A DNA stretch of 64,000 nucleotides from positions 248,001 to 312,000 of the forward strand of contig NZ_JAOZEV010000004.1 in the NCBI RefSeq assembly GCF_025847275.1, given 5' to 3'. The notes beneath the pieces were generated by a model. It had not been told where the DNA came from. It made no database searches and was given only the letters and a program-made list of their open reading frames with translations. Shown here in pieces: positions 14,336-23,514 of this stretch (position 1 is its first letter; every line of letters starts with the position of its first letter). The position numbers were made by a program, and so were the translations under genes. The DNA comes from Flavobacterium frigoritolerans. Lineage in GTDB: Bacteria > Bacteroidota > Bacteroidia > Flavobacteriales > Flavobacteriaceae.

Positions 14336-16837
14336 ATGAAGTTATTGTGTTTCTTAGTATTGTTTTTCACGCTTTCTATACAAGCGCAATTTCAGATAAA
14401 CGGAATTGTAACAGAAAAAGGTACAAATAAGCCACTTCCTTTTGCAACAATCATTGCCGATGACGGGATGAATACTATTTCTGATGTTGATGGAAAATTT
14501 ATACTCGAATCAACTTCTAGTATCGAGCATTTTACAGTTTCTTATATTGGCTATACCTCAGTTGTAATATATACCTCGGCTAGTAAAAAGTTTTATAAAG
14601 TAGGTTTAGTAGAATCTACAGCAGCTTTACAAGAAGTTGTTATCCCAAACGAAAATCCTGCTCTTGCGATTATAAGAAAAACAATTGAGAGCAAGAGTAA
14701 AAATAATCCGCAAAAAAAGCTAACCAGTTTTGAATACAAAACGTACAATAAATTAATTGTAACAGCTAATCCAGATTCGATAAACTCAAAACTAGATTCT
14801 ATTTTTATACAAGAAGCTATAGGTCGTAGATTTGTTAAAATTGATTCGGCTAATTATAAATTCAAAGAGATTACTAATAAACAACATTTGTTTCAAACAG
14901 AAAAAGTATCACAATATCAATTTGGGAATAATAAACTAAAAGAAACTATTTTAGGAACAAAAATGGCAGGTTTCAAACAGCCCATTTATGAAGTTATAGC
15001 TCTTAACTTGCAATCTATTTCTATATACGACTCGAATTATGAACTTTTTGAAACGAAGTATAATAGCCCAATTGCAAAAGATGCTTTAAAAGATTACAAC
15101 TACAAGTTACTCGATACAGTTTTGATAAAAGGTAGAGAAACCTATATGGTTTATTTTAAAAACCGAATGAAGAAATCAGAATTAGGCTTAGAAGGGGTTC
15201 TTTATATTGATCAGGACAGTTATGCTATTGCAAAAGCAATAATGCGAATTAAAGGCGTACTTGATATTAGTGGAATACATGAGTTTGATTATATTCCTGA
15301 ACAGAAAATATGGTTTCCAAGGGGTTCTACTTTCAAAATAGTAAAAGGTAAGAATGATGATGATATTAAGATTCTTGGTGGAACAATTCAGTTTGATGGA
15401 GACGCAGAGCAGGAAGAAGATATACATAGAAAAAAAGAAGCTTCGGATTATACTTATCTAGTATCTGAGAGTAATAATTTTGATGTGCATTATAATACAC
15501 CAATAGAAATAAAAAATCCATCTCTATATATTGAAATTAAAGATGATGCTATTAAAAAACCAGAAAGTTTTTGGAATAAATATCGAAAAGATAGTTTAGA
15601 TATACGCTCTCAAAAAACGTATATGTTGCTGGATAGTATTTCTTTGAAGAAGAGAATTGAAAGTAAAATTAGATTTGGAAGAAAAATTATTAATGGTTAT
15701 CTGCCAATAAGTGTAGTCGATTTAGATTTAAGAAAATTATTTAGCTATAATAATTACGAAGGATTTAGATTTGGTCTAGGAGGTGTCACTAATGAGCTTT
15801 TTTCAAAAAAATATAAGATTGGTGGTTATGCTGGATATGGAACCAAAGATGGCGGTTTTAAGTATAACTTAGATTTATCTACCCGAGTAGAACGATTTTC
15901 GAATACATGGGTAGGAGGATCCTATACCAATGATGTGAGAGAGATTGCGAGTACTGTTTTTGCAGTTGATAAAAGGGTATTTAAGCTGTATGATCCTAGA
16001 CCTATAAATATTAGTACTTTTTATAAGTATGTTAGCTGGACAGGATATTTAGGGACGCGAATCGTCCCGAAAACAGAAAGTATTTTTGAAGTTTCACGTT
16101 CCTTAATAGAACCCAAATTTGATTATGCTTACAATTTAAACGGAAGATTGTATACTAATTATGTTATGACTACAGCAATGCTTTCATTAGCTTGGAATCC
16201 TTTTAGTGCTTATATGCAAACACCCAACGGGCGAATTGAGATTGAAAAAAGATTTCCAAAGTTTACGATACAATACACACAATCATTACCTAATGTAGCG
16301 GAAAATGATTTTAATTTCTCTAAAATAGATTTTAAAACTGAATATGAAAAAAAATATCTAAACGGACAAAAAACAAGTTTGCTTTTGCAGGGAGGATATG
16401 CAATGGGAGATGTACCGATTACACATTTGTATAATACTTCACCAAATAATATTACCAAAGAAACAATGATTCAGAGGATAACATTTGCAGGTAGAAATAG
16501 TTTTGAAACAATGTTTTTTAATGAATTCTTTTCAAGTAAATATGCAATTTTTCAGGTTAAGCATGGTTTTAACCGATTTAAAATAATCAAAAAAGTAAGA
16601 CCATCTTTAGTATTGGTTTCGCGGATGGCATGGGGAAATATGGAAAATCCAGAGCAACACGTCGGGATTGATTATAAGACATTAAATAAAGGGTTCTTTG
16701 AATCTGGTGTAGAAATAAATCAGATTTTCAGTGGATTAGGATTAAGCGGATTCTATCGCTATGGGCCAAACCAGTTACCGAGATTTGAAGATAATATAGC
16801 CGTTAAATTGAGTTTTGTACTTGATTTAGGTATTTAA
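14336..16837 (+). CDS. DUF5686 / carboxypeptidase-like-domain outer-membrane protein
   Basis: 833 residues. A signal peptide (MKLLCFLVLFFTLSIQAQ) is followed by a carboxypeptidase regulatory-like beta-sandwich (about 20-105: FQINGIVTEKGTNKPLPFAT, then SDVDGKFIL and VSYIGYTS). A long DUF5686 region follows and ends as a predicted outer-membrane beta-barrel (AVKLSFVLDLGI). Family members are common in Bacteroidota, lack a TonB plug and have no established function; a role at the outer membrane is inferred from the fold. Monocistronic, with a promoter box at 14292 and a terminator shared with the convergent antiporter gene. Confidence 0.85.
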   Translation: MKLLCFLVLFFTLSIQAQFQINGIVTEKGTNKPLPFATIIADDGMNTISDVDGKFILESTSSIEHFTVSYIGYTSVVIYTSASKKFYKVGLVESTAALQEVVIPNENPALAIIRKTIESKSKNNPQKKLTSFEYKTYNKLIVTANPDSINSKLDSIFIQEAIGRRFVKIDSANYKFKEITNKQHLFQTEKVSQYQFGNNKLKETILGTKMAGFKQPIYEVIALNLQSISIYDSNYELFETKYNSPIAKDALKDYNYKLLDTVLIKGRETYMVYFKNRMKKSELGLEGVLYIDQDSYAIAKAIMRIKGVLDISGIHEFDYIPEQKIWFPRGSTFKIVKGKNDDDIKILGGTIQFDGDAEQEEDIHRKKEASDYTYLVSESNNFDVHYNTPIEIKNPSLYIEIKDDAIKKPESFWNKYRKDSLDIRSQKTYMLLDSISLKKRIESKIRFGRKIINGYLPISVVDLDLRKLFSYNNYEGFRFGLGGVTNELFSKKYKIGGYAGYGTKDGGFKYNLDLSTRVERFSNTWVGGSYTNDVREIASTVFAVDKRVFKLYDPRPINISTFYKYVSWTGYLGTRIVPKTESIFEVSRSLIEPKFDYAYNLNGRLYTNYVMTTAMLSLAWNPFSAYMQTPNGRIEIEKRFPKFTIQYTQSLPNVAENDFNFSKIDFKTEYEKKYLNGQKTSLLLQGGYAMGDVPITHLYNTSPNNITKETMIQRITFAGRNSFETMFFNEFFSSKYAIFQVKHGFNRFKIIKKVRPSLVLVSRMAWGNMENPEQHVGIDYKTLNKGFFESGVEINQIFSGLGLSGFYRYGPNQLPRFEDNIAVKLSFVLDLGI

Positions 16838-16840
16838 AGA

Positions 16841-16874
16841 AAAAATCCCATCTGCTGTAGTAGATGGGATTTTT
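16841..16874. terminator. Bidirectional terminator
   Basis: AAAAATCCCATCT pairs with AGATGGGATTTTT around a short loop. It sits between the convergent ends of the DUF5686 gene (16837) and the antiporter gene (16882). Confidence 0.9.
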
Positions 16875-16881
16875 AAATTTA

Positions 16882-19152
16882 TTATGGTTTAAGAATTAAA
16901 ACCGATGGCGTATTATTAAGCCATGTACTTTGCGATTCAATTAGTTTTTTCCAGCTGTCTAAACTAATAATCATTAAATCCTGATTCTCTAAAAACTCTT
17001 TTTTAATAATTCTATCGTGCATTAGCATGATATGGTTAGGGGCAATTTGTTCGATAGATCGGATAGATTCCTGCATTTCACGATTGTTCTTTAATTCACC
17101 ACTTGCATCTAAAATGGTAATTTGTGAACCATTGTTGTTAATTAATTTTTTAGCATATTCGATAAGGAAAGCATCTTCTTTGCTAAAAATAGGTATGAAA
17201 ACCTGATTTATTTCTTCTAGTTCCTTATCAATAAAAATCCCAACAGGCATTTTACTTTTTGTAATAACATGTCTTGTTCTTTCGTCAAAAGGAGAGTTTT
17301 CGAATAGACCTTCCTTTCCTGTAAATTTATCGATTAAACGGTCTGGATTTACGATTCTAGTTGTGAATCCAAGGATCTTACCTAATAAAGTTCCGTCGAA
17401 AATAGATTGTCCTAAACTAACCAATAATAAGTCGTATTCGCCTTGATTTGCTGTTTCGGTTATATCGCCATCAATATCATTGGATAATTTAAAAATACTA
17501 ACCATGTTTTGATTTAAAATTTCAGATTCAGAAATAACAGGTAAAAGCATCTCTCTTTCGTAATCCTTTACTTCAAACGGATGCAGCTCTGAGCTTAATG
17601 ATAAATGCATTGCAGTTACAATGGTATTGTCAGGTTGTTTTTTAGTCAGGCTATTTGCAATTCGTAATAATGTTTTTCCTTTCTCGGGAGTATCAAATGA
17701 AAATAGAATTTTGTATTTGCTTTTGTTGCCTATTTCTTCTGGGATGATTGTTTTTTTATCTTTAAAAATGAAATTGATAAAATCTAGAGCAGGCCCAGTC
17801 ATAAAGGTGGTAACTAATGCCATAATTACCATCATGGTAAAAATCTCGGTAGATAAAACACCTAAATCGTATCCTATATTTAAAACAACCAATTCCATTA
17901 AACCACGAGTATTCATTAAGGCACCTATGGCGAGACTATCTTTCCAGTTTTGTCCCACAAATTTGGCTGCAAGGGCGCTTCCAAAGAATTTACCAATTAC
18001 TGCTACTGCAATAATTACTCCAGTGACTTTCCATAAATACGGATCGTTTAGCAAACCAATTTGGGTACGTAATCCTGTAAAAACAAAGAATAAAGGAAGC
18101 AAAAGTATAACAGATACATCTTCTACCTTTTCGATGAAAATATTACGGAATTTGTTGTTTGCAGGCATAATTGCTCCTGCTAAAAAAGCACCAAATAAAG
18201 CATGGATTCCTATTAACTCTGAAGCATAAGAAGAAAACAAAAGTGTTAAAAAGAAAATGGCAACAACAGGTTTGTTTAAGCTTTCGCGAGTTGAATTTAA
18301 GTCACCTACACGTTTTAAAAATGGGCGAACTATTTTAAGCATGATAATTACATACACTATTGCTAATCCGATTACATATAATGAACTAGTAAAAGAGCCT
18401 GCTTTTACAATAGCAATTACTACAGCCAGAATACACCAAGCGGTAATATCATCTGCAGCAGCACAAGTTATGGCAATAGTTCCGAGTTTAGTTTTTTGTA
18501 AACCTCGTTCCTGAACAATTCGAGCTAAAACAGGGAATGCAGTGATACTCATAGCAATACCCATAAATAGTCCAAAAGAAGAAAATTCAACTCCTATAGG
18601 GGCAAAAGTATGATAAATGAAATAAGCTAAAGTTAGTCCTAATGCAAACGGAATTACGATGCTGGCATGACTAATTACAACAGACTCATGGGCTTTATTT
18701 TTAAGAACTTTTAAGTCCAGTTCCATACCAATTACGAACATAAAAAGAATTAAACCAATCTGACTTAAGAACTGTAAGTTTCCTAGAGATTCTTTTGGAA
18801 ATAAGGTAGCCGAAAATTCTGGAAAATACATTCCGATAAGCGATGGCCCTAAAACAATACCAGCAACCATTTCTCCTATTACAGATGGTTGACCAATTTT
18901 TCTGAAAACCCATCCGAAGAAACGTGCTACTAAAATAATTGTAATAATTTGAGCAAGTAAGATAGCAAGCGGATGTTGCAGGTTTTCAATCATTGCTGAA
19001 AGAAAGTCATTCCAATGGCTATTCGCTGTTTTTTTTACAACGATATCTCTTCCTATTTCTAATGATTTTCCCTTTGAGATTACCAAATAAATTAAAGCAG
19101 AAAATCCACCAATAATTATGAGATAAAATAATGAGTTTTTGATGTTTTTCAT
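16882..19152 (-). CDS. CPA2-type cation:proton antiporter (copy 1)
   Basis: 756 residues. After an N-terminal membrane anchor (about 7-25) come about 12 TM helices of the Na+/H+ exchanger domain (about 60-445). Typical blocks are GWVFRKIGQPSVIGEMVAGI, VLGPSLIGMYFPE, GMELDL, AAADDITAWCILAVVIA (conserved Asp pair of CPA2) and HALFGAFLAGAIMP. The C-terminal 300 residues are soluble and resemble two universal-stress-protein-like halves (e.g. DRLIDKFTGKEGLF, NNTPSVLILKP). A paralogue of identical length lies at 21046-23316. The protein exchanges Na+ or K+ for H+ at the inner membrane; ion specificity cannot be read. It lies 112 bp downstream of the lytT-like gene and may have its own promoter (CATATTTG near 19180). 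Confidence 0.9.
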   Translation of the reverse strand: MKNIKNSLFYLIIIGGFSALIYLVISKGKSLEIGRDIVVKKTANSHWNDFLSAMIENLQHPLAILLAQIITIILVARFFGWVFRKIGQPSVIGEMVAGIVLGPSLIGMYFPEFSATLFPKESLGNLQFLSQIGLILFMFVIGMELDLKVLKNKAHESVVISHASIVIPFALGLTLAYFIYHTFAPIGVEFSSFGLFMGIAMSITAFPVLARIVQERGLQKTKLGTIAITCAAADDITAWCILAVVIAIVKAGSFTSSLYVIGLAIVYVIIMLKIVRPFLKRVGDLNSTRESLNKPVVAIFFLTLLFSSYASELIGIHALFGAFLAGAIMPANNKFRNIFIEKVEDVSVILLLPLFFVFTGLRTQIGLLNDPYLWKVTGVIIAVAVIGKFFGSALAAKFVGQNWKDSLAIGALMNTRGLMELVVLNIGYDLGVLSTEIFTMMVIMALVTTFMTGPALDFINFIFKDKKTIIPEEIGNKSKYKILFSFDTPEKGKTLLRIANSLTKKQPDNTIVTAMHLSLSSELHPFEVKDYEREMLLPVISESEILNQNMVSIFKLSNDIDGDITETANQGEYDLLLVSLGQSIFDGTLLGKILGFTTRIVNPDRLIDKFTGKEGLFENSPFDERTRHVITKSKMPVGIFIDKELEEINQVFIPIFSKEDAFLIEYAKKLINNNGSQITILDASGELKNNREMQESIRSIEQIAPNHIMLMHDRIIKKEFLENQDLMIISLDSWKKLIESQSTWLNNTPSVLILKP

Positions 19153-19264
19153 ATCACGTCATTTTGATTTATTGTGCAAATATGAGAAGTGACTTTTAAG
19201 GAAAAAAGAAAATCGTAAGCTAATTCTAATTAGATGTAATAAGATGGGGAAATTTTGTAATAAG

Positions 19265-19984
19265 TTATATTTTTACCTTAAGCAAAAAGTCAGATCGGTA
19301 TGTTTCACTCAACGAAAGGGTAATGTTTTTTCCGTTTTTTCTTTGATGATGCAGTACAATTTCATTGTGATTGAAAAATTGAATAGCACTCATTGCAATG
19401 ATTTCCTTTTTATTTACCCGACAAAAATGAGTGTCTGGTAATTGTTTTAATAACGAATCAAAGTTAATGTTTTTTAAGATGAGTAAGCTCCCGTCTGTAA
19501 GAAGTACGGTTTTGTCGCGACTATCTGTTGTAGCTGTTTTTATGTATTGAATTTGATTAAAATACAATAAGGTTTTTCCTTTATTTGTATTTAAATGCAT
19601 GAAGTTTTTGACAGCTTTGGGTTTGTTGAATTGCTCAAGCGCTTTGAAAACAGCTTTTTCTAAACGTTCTAATTTTACAGGTTTTGTAATATAATCTACA
19701 GCATCAATATTAAACGCTTCAGCAGCATATTCTTTGTAAGCGGTACAAAAAACAACTAATTTTCCGTCAAGTAAGCTGGCTAAATTCAATCCGTCAATTC
19801 CAGGCATTTCGATGTCAGATATCAATAAATCGAAATCTAGATTTGGAATTTCAGACAATAATTTTTCGGGATTATTAAACGCTTTTACAATCTCTAATGC
19901 TGGAATTTGCTCACATAGCATTTTTAGATAAGTTAATCCGGGTAACTCATCATCCAGTAATAAGCATTTGAGTTTTGTATTCAA
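19265..19984 (-). CDS. LytTR-family response regulator
   Basis: 239 residues. The N-terminal receiver domain (about 5-120) carries DDE at 11-13, the phosphoacceptor Asp57 in LLISDIEMPGIDG, and the Lys of ITKPVKLERL. The C-terminal LytTR DNA-binding domain (about 140-238) includes HFCRVNKKEIIAMSAI and the final LSLSETYRSDFLLK. It overlaps the preceding histidine-kinase gene by 35 bp and is the likely cognate regulator. The target is probably one or both flanking antiporter genes or the exporter (inference from position). Confidence 0.92.
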   Translation of the reverse strand: MNTKLKCLLLDDELPGLTYLKMLCEQIPALEIVKAFNNPEKLLSEIPNLDFDLLISDIEMPGIDGLNLASLLDGKLVVFCTAYKEYAAEAFNIDAVDYITKPVKLERLEKAVFKALEQFNKPKAVKNFMHLNTNKGKTLLYFNQIQYIKTATTDSRDKTVLLTDGSLLILKNINFDSLLKQLPDTHFCRVNKKEIIAMSAIQFFNHNEIVLHHQRKNGKNITLSLSETYRSDFLLKVKI

Positions 19985-20708
19985 GTAGATTAATTTTTAA
20001 ATGAGCAATGTAAGTATCGTTCTCTACAAATTTATCAAGTTTGAATTGATTTTTATAGATAATTTTTAATCGTTGTTCTAATGTAGTATTTCCTATGCCG
20101 CTTCGCTCTTTCTTTAATACCTTTTTATCCGAAATTTTATTAGACACTGTTAGAGAAAAATGATTGTCTTTTAATTCAAATATTATCGAAATAAAGGCAT
20201 CTGCATTTTGTATATCAGCATGTTTAAAAGCATTTTCGATTAAATCGATAGAAATTAAAGGGGCGAGCAATGGTTGTTCATATAGTTTTTCGTCTTCTCC
20301 AATAATAGTTTTTACTTTTAATTCAAAAAGCGGACTAATTTTAATTTTGTTGATTTCGATTAAATTCAGTGCAAATTCAATTTCTTCCTTTGGAGTTACG
20401 AACTTTTTTTTGCTTTCGTAAAGGATATAATCTAGCACATTGGCCAATTTATCTAAAGCAAAATAAGTTTGATACGCATGCGATTGAATCGAATTAAGGA
20501 TATTTTTGAAAAGATGAGGATTAAGTTTAGATTCTAATGTTTCCAACTGTAAATCATTTACCTTCATTTCTAGCAGGTAAAAATTCTTTTCGGCTATTTC
20601 TTTGGCTTTTCTAGATTGAACCAATTGATAAACAATATAACCAATCAGGGCTACTAGCAAAAGAATTATTGCTAGTAGAAGATTAGTTATAGTGGTGCTT
20701 GTTTGCAT
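19950..20708 (-). CDS. LytS-type sensor histidine kinase
   Basis: About 252 residues from the ATG at 20708; an upstream TTG at 20729 is open, but the ATG leaves a natural 4-bp gap after the exporter gene. It has one N-terminal TM helix (about 8-30), a short coiled-coil, and a His_kinase domain (PF06580) with ESKLNPHLFKNILNSIQSHA (phosphoacceptor His in NPHLF). The ATPase region has LIENAFKHA as N-box and RSGIGNTTLEQRL as G-box. There is no periplasmic sensor domain, so the signal may be membrane-derived or come from a neighbouring transporter. It overlaps the response-regulator gene. Confidence 0.9.
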   Translation of the reverse strand: MQTSTTITNLLLAIILLLVALIGYIVYQLVQSRKAKEIAEKNFYLLEMKVNDLQLETLESKLNPHLFKNILNSIQSHAYQTYFALDKLANVLDYILYESKKKFVTPKEEIEFALNLIEINKIKISPLFELKVKTIIGEDEKLYEQPLLAPLISIDLIENAFKHADIQNADAFISIIFELKDNHFSLTVSNKISDKKVLKKERSGIGNTTLEQRLKIIYKNQFKLDKFVENDTYIAHLKINLLEYKTQMLITG

Positions 20709-20712
20709 GTTA

Positions 20713-21042
20713 TTAATGGCTAGAAACAAATTTTAGCCCAATAATTGAAGCTATTAAAGTTGTTAAGAAAAATATTCTCCAAAATGTTGCTGGTTCCTTA
20801 AATATAAGAATTCCAACCAAAACAGTTCCTACGGCACCAATACCAGTCCAAACGGCATAGGCAGTTCCTATAGGTAAAACCTGAGTTGCTTTGTATAATA
20901 AAAGCATGCTTATTGTAAGGCATACAAAAAATCCAATCATCCAGTAAGTGGCTACCATTCCAGATGATTCTTTGGCTTTGCCAAGACAAGAGGCAAAACC
21001 TACTTCGAATAGCCCAGCTATTACAAGTAAAATCCAATTCAT
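20713..21042 (-). CDS. SMR-family exporter, Gdx/SugE subgroup
   Basis: 109 residues with four TM helices. The essential Glu13-equivalent is in LLVIAGLFEVGFA, and GTAYAVWTGIGAVGTVLVG is the SMR signature. The residue pattern (WILLVIAGLFEV, LPIGTAYAVW) is closer to SugE/Gdx guanidinium exporters than to EmrE. The partial loss of the second-position features means quaternary-ammonium export cannot be excluded. It starts 3 bp after the stop of antiporter copy 2 and is followed 4 bp later by the histidine kinase, so it is in one transcription unit. No guanidine riboswitch was recognised nearby. Confidence 0.88.
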   Translation of the reverse strand: MNWILLVIAGLFEVGFASCLGKAKESSGMVATYWMIGFFVCLTISMLLLYKATQVLPIGTAYAVWTGIGAVGTVLVGILIFKEPATFWRIFFLTTLIASIIGLKFVSSH

Positions 21043-21045
21043 TTT

Positions 21046-23316
21046 TTAGGGTTTAATAATTAATACAGAAGGCACATTGCTTAACCAAGTGCTTCTAGAG
21101 TCGACTAATGCTTTCCAACTTTCAAGGCTAATAATCATTAGATCTTGTTTGTCTAAAAATTCTTTTTTGATGATACGATCGTTCATCATCGATATATTTT
21201 TAGGAAATTTTTGCTCCAAGGTACTAATCGCACTCTTAATTACAAAATTTGTTTCTATGTTTCCGTTTACATCCAGAATCATGATGTGTGAATCATTATT
21301 GAATATTAATTTCTGAGCATAGTCTATTAGGAACGTATCTTCGACATTAAATATTGGAATGAATACTTGATTTACACTTTGTAATTCTTTGTCGATTAAA
21401 ATTCCTAAAGGCATTTTGGTTTTCGAAACTATCAGTCGTGTTCTTTCATCAAAAGGAGAATTTTGGAACAATCCTTCTTTTCCTGTAAACTTATCTATTA
21501 GTCGATCAGGGTTAATGATTCGGGTTGTAAAACCAATTACTTTCCCTAATAATGTTCCTTCAAAAATAGATTGTCCTAAGCCAACCAATAATAAATCGTA
21601 GTCGCCTTGATTGGCAATGTCAGCAATATCGGTTTCAATATCTATAGTAGCTTTAAAAATAGTAGTGATTTCCTGTTTAAGAATATTAGATTCTTCGACA
21701 ATCGGGATAAAGCTATTTTTTTCTTTATCGTCAATGTTAAAAGCATGCATTTCATCACTTAAGGATAAGTGCATTGCTGTGACTTGAGAAGTGTTTTGTT
21801 GTTTTTTGACAAGACTATTTGCTAATCGCAAAAGGGATTTTCCTTTTTCATTGTTCCCAAAAGAGATCAAAATTCGGTATTTACTGCTAATTGATGGTGT
21901 TTCGAGAACAGGAACTTCTTTATCTTTAAATATATAATCAATTAGATCTAATGCCGGGCCAGTCATAAAAGTGGTTACCAATGCCATTATTACCATCATT
22001 GTAAAAACCTCGGGAGTTAAAACTTTAAGTTCAAGACCTATGTTTAGTACAACTAATTCCATTAATCCTCTGGTATTCATTAAGGCTCCAATGGTTAAGC
22101 TGTCTTTCCAGCTTTGTCCTACGAACTTGGCTGCAAATGCGCTACCAAAAAATTTACCAACAACTGCTACCAAAATAATCATTCCGGTTATGGTCCATAA
22201 ATAAGGATCGTTTATAAGTCCGATTTCGGTTTTTAGACCAGTAAAAACAAAGAAAAGAGGTAATAGTAAAATCACAGATACATCTTCGACTTTCTCAATA
22301 AACATAGTTCGGAATTTAGGAACATCTGGCATGATTGCACCAGTCATAAAAGCTCCAAAAAGAGCATGAATACCGATAACTTCGGTTGCGTATGAAGAAG
22401 CAATAAGAGTAAGTACAAAAATGGCAACTACAGGTTTGTCGATGCTGGATTTAGCTCCGTATAGATCACCAATTCTTTTCAAGAATGGTTTTACGATGTA
22501 TAACATTGCCAAAACATAAATGACAGCCAGAAAAATGATATATATCGAGCTTACAAATGAGCCTGCTTTTACAATAGCAATAACCACAGCAAGCAAACAC
22601 CAAGCTGTAATATCATCGGCTGCAGCACAAGTAATAACAATGGTACCTAATTTGGTTTTATGAATGCCTCGTTCTTGAACAATACGTGCTAAGACAGGAA
22701 ATGCAGTAATACTCATGGCAATTCCCATAAATAAACTAAAGGATAGAAATTTTACACCTTCGGGAGCAAATCGGTTGTAAACAAAATAAGATAATCCGAT
22801 ACCTAGTGCAAAAGGAATTACTATACTGGCATGGCTTATTACAACGGCTTCATTGGCTTTATTTTTTAATGCTTTTAAATCAAGTTCCATTCCGATTACA
22901 AACATGAAAAGAATCAAACCAATCTGACTTAAAAATTTTAAATTACCCAATGACTCAACAGGAAACAAGGCCATAGAAAACTCAGGAAAGTACAAACCTA
23001 ATAAGGAAGGACCTAAAACAATACCAGCAATAATTTCGCCTATAACAGATGGTTGTCCGATGCGTTTAAAAACCCATCCAAAAAAACGTGCTACAAAAAT
23101 GATTGTTATTATTTGGGCTAATAAAATGGCAAGAGGATCTTGAAAGTTAGATTGCATCGAAGCAATAAAATCATGCCATGAACCTTTTCCGGTTCCTAAA
23201 ACTTCTATTGTTTTATTGGCTTCAAGGTATTTTCCTTTAGTGATAATCCAGTAAATTAAAGCGGTAAAACCTCCAGTTACTCCTATATAAAACAATGCGT
23301 TTTTGTAGTTTTTCAT
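21046..23316 (-). CDS. CPA2-type cation:proton antiporter (copy 2)
   Basis: 756 residues, the same length as copy 1 at 16882 and alignable to it end to end by eye (shared GWVFK/RRIGQPSVIGE, AAADDITAWC and DRLIDKFTGKEGLF). The exchanger domain and C-terminal USP-like region are both complete. It heads a tight minus-strand cluster: antiporter, Gdx exporter, histidine kinase, LytTR regulator, then copy 1. A GATATTTG box near 23358 may be its promoter. The duplication with intervening genes suggests an old tandem duplication around, or insertion of, the regulatory and exporter genes. Ion specificity unknown. Confidence 0.9.
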   Translation of the reverse strand: MKNYKNALFYIGVTGGFTALIYWIITKGKYLEANKTIEVLGTGKGSWHDFIASMQSNFQDPLAILLAQIITIIFVARFFGWVFKRIGQPSVIGEIIAGIVLGPSLLGLYFPEFSMALFPVESLGNLKFLSQIGLILFMFVIGMELDLKALKNKANEAVVISHASIVIPFALGIGLSYFVYNRFAPEGVKFLSFSLFMGIAMSITAFPVLARIVQERGIHKTKLGTIVITCAAADDITAWCLLAVVIAIVKAGSFVSSIYIIFLAVIYVLAMLYIVKPFLKRIGDLYGAKSSIDKPVVAIFVLTLIASSYATEVIGIHALFGAFMTGAIMPDVPKFRTMFIEKVEDVSVILLLPLFFVFTGLKTEIGLINDPYLWTITGMIILVAVVGKFFGSAFAAKFVGQSWKDSLTIGALMNTRGLMELVVLNIGLELKVLTPEVFTMMVIMALVTTFMTGPALDLIDYIFKDKEVPVLETPSISSKYRILISFGNNEKGKSLLRLANSLVKKQQNTSQVTAMHLSLSDEMHAFNIDDKEKNSFIPIVEESNILKQEITTIFKATIDIETDIADIANQGDYDLLLVGLGQSIFEGTLLGKVIGFTTRIINPDRLIDKFTGKEGLFQNSPFDERTRLIVSKTKMPLGILIDKELQSVNQVFIPIFNVEDTFLIDYAQKLIFNNDSHIMILDVNGNIETNFVIKSAISTLEQKFPKNISMMNDRIIKKEFLDKQDLMIISLESWKALVDSRSTWLSNVPSVLIIKP

Positions 23317-23486
23317 CCTGTATTTTAAATAATGTAATTATTTTCTCAAAAATAATACAAATATCAGAAAAGGGAGCTAAGAAATCGTATCAATTTCAAT
23401 TAACTTATTGTAAAAAATTAACGGTAATTTATACATCTGGCAACATAAAAGTTTAACCAAAATTTATCCTTTCCTGTGTTTTTCAT

Positions 23487-23494
23487 TACATTTG
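23487..23494 (+). promoter_or_regulatory. -7 promoter box of the MMPL transporter gene
   Basis: TACATTTG fits TAnnTTTG, 20 bp upstream of the ATG at 23515. Its presence inside a longer open frame supports the downstream start. Confidence 0.55.
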
Positions 23495-23514
23495 CAACCA
23501 TTTTTAAAATTTTT

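Noticed and set aside
23476..23514. Upstream GTG start for the MMPL transporter (similar cases at 5475, 20729, 31060, 53290 and 60465)
   Set aside because: In most of these a promoter -7 box lies between the upstream and the chosen start; for the TonB receptor (5475) and the histidine kinase (20729) the choice rests on the signal peptide and on gene spacing instead.
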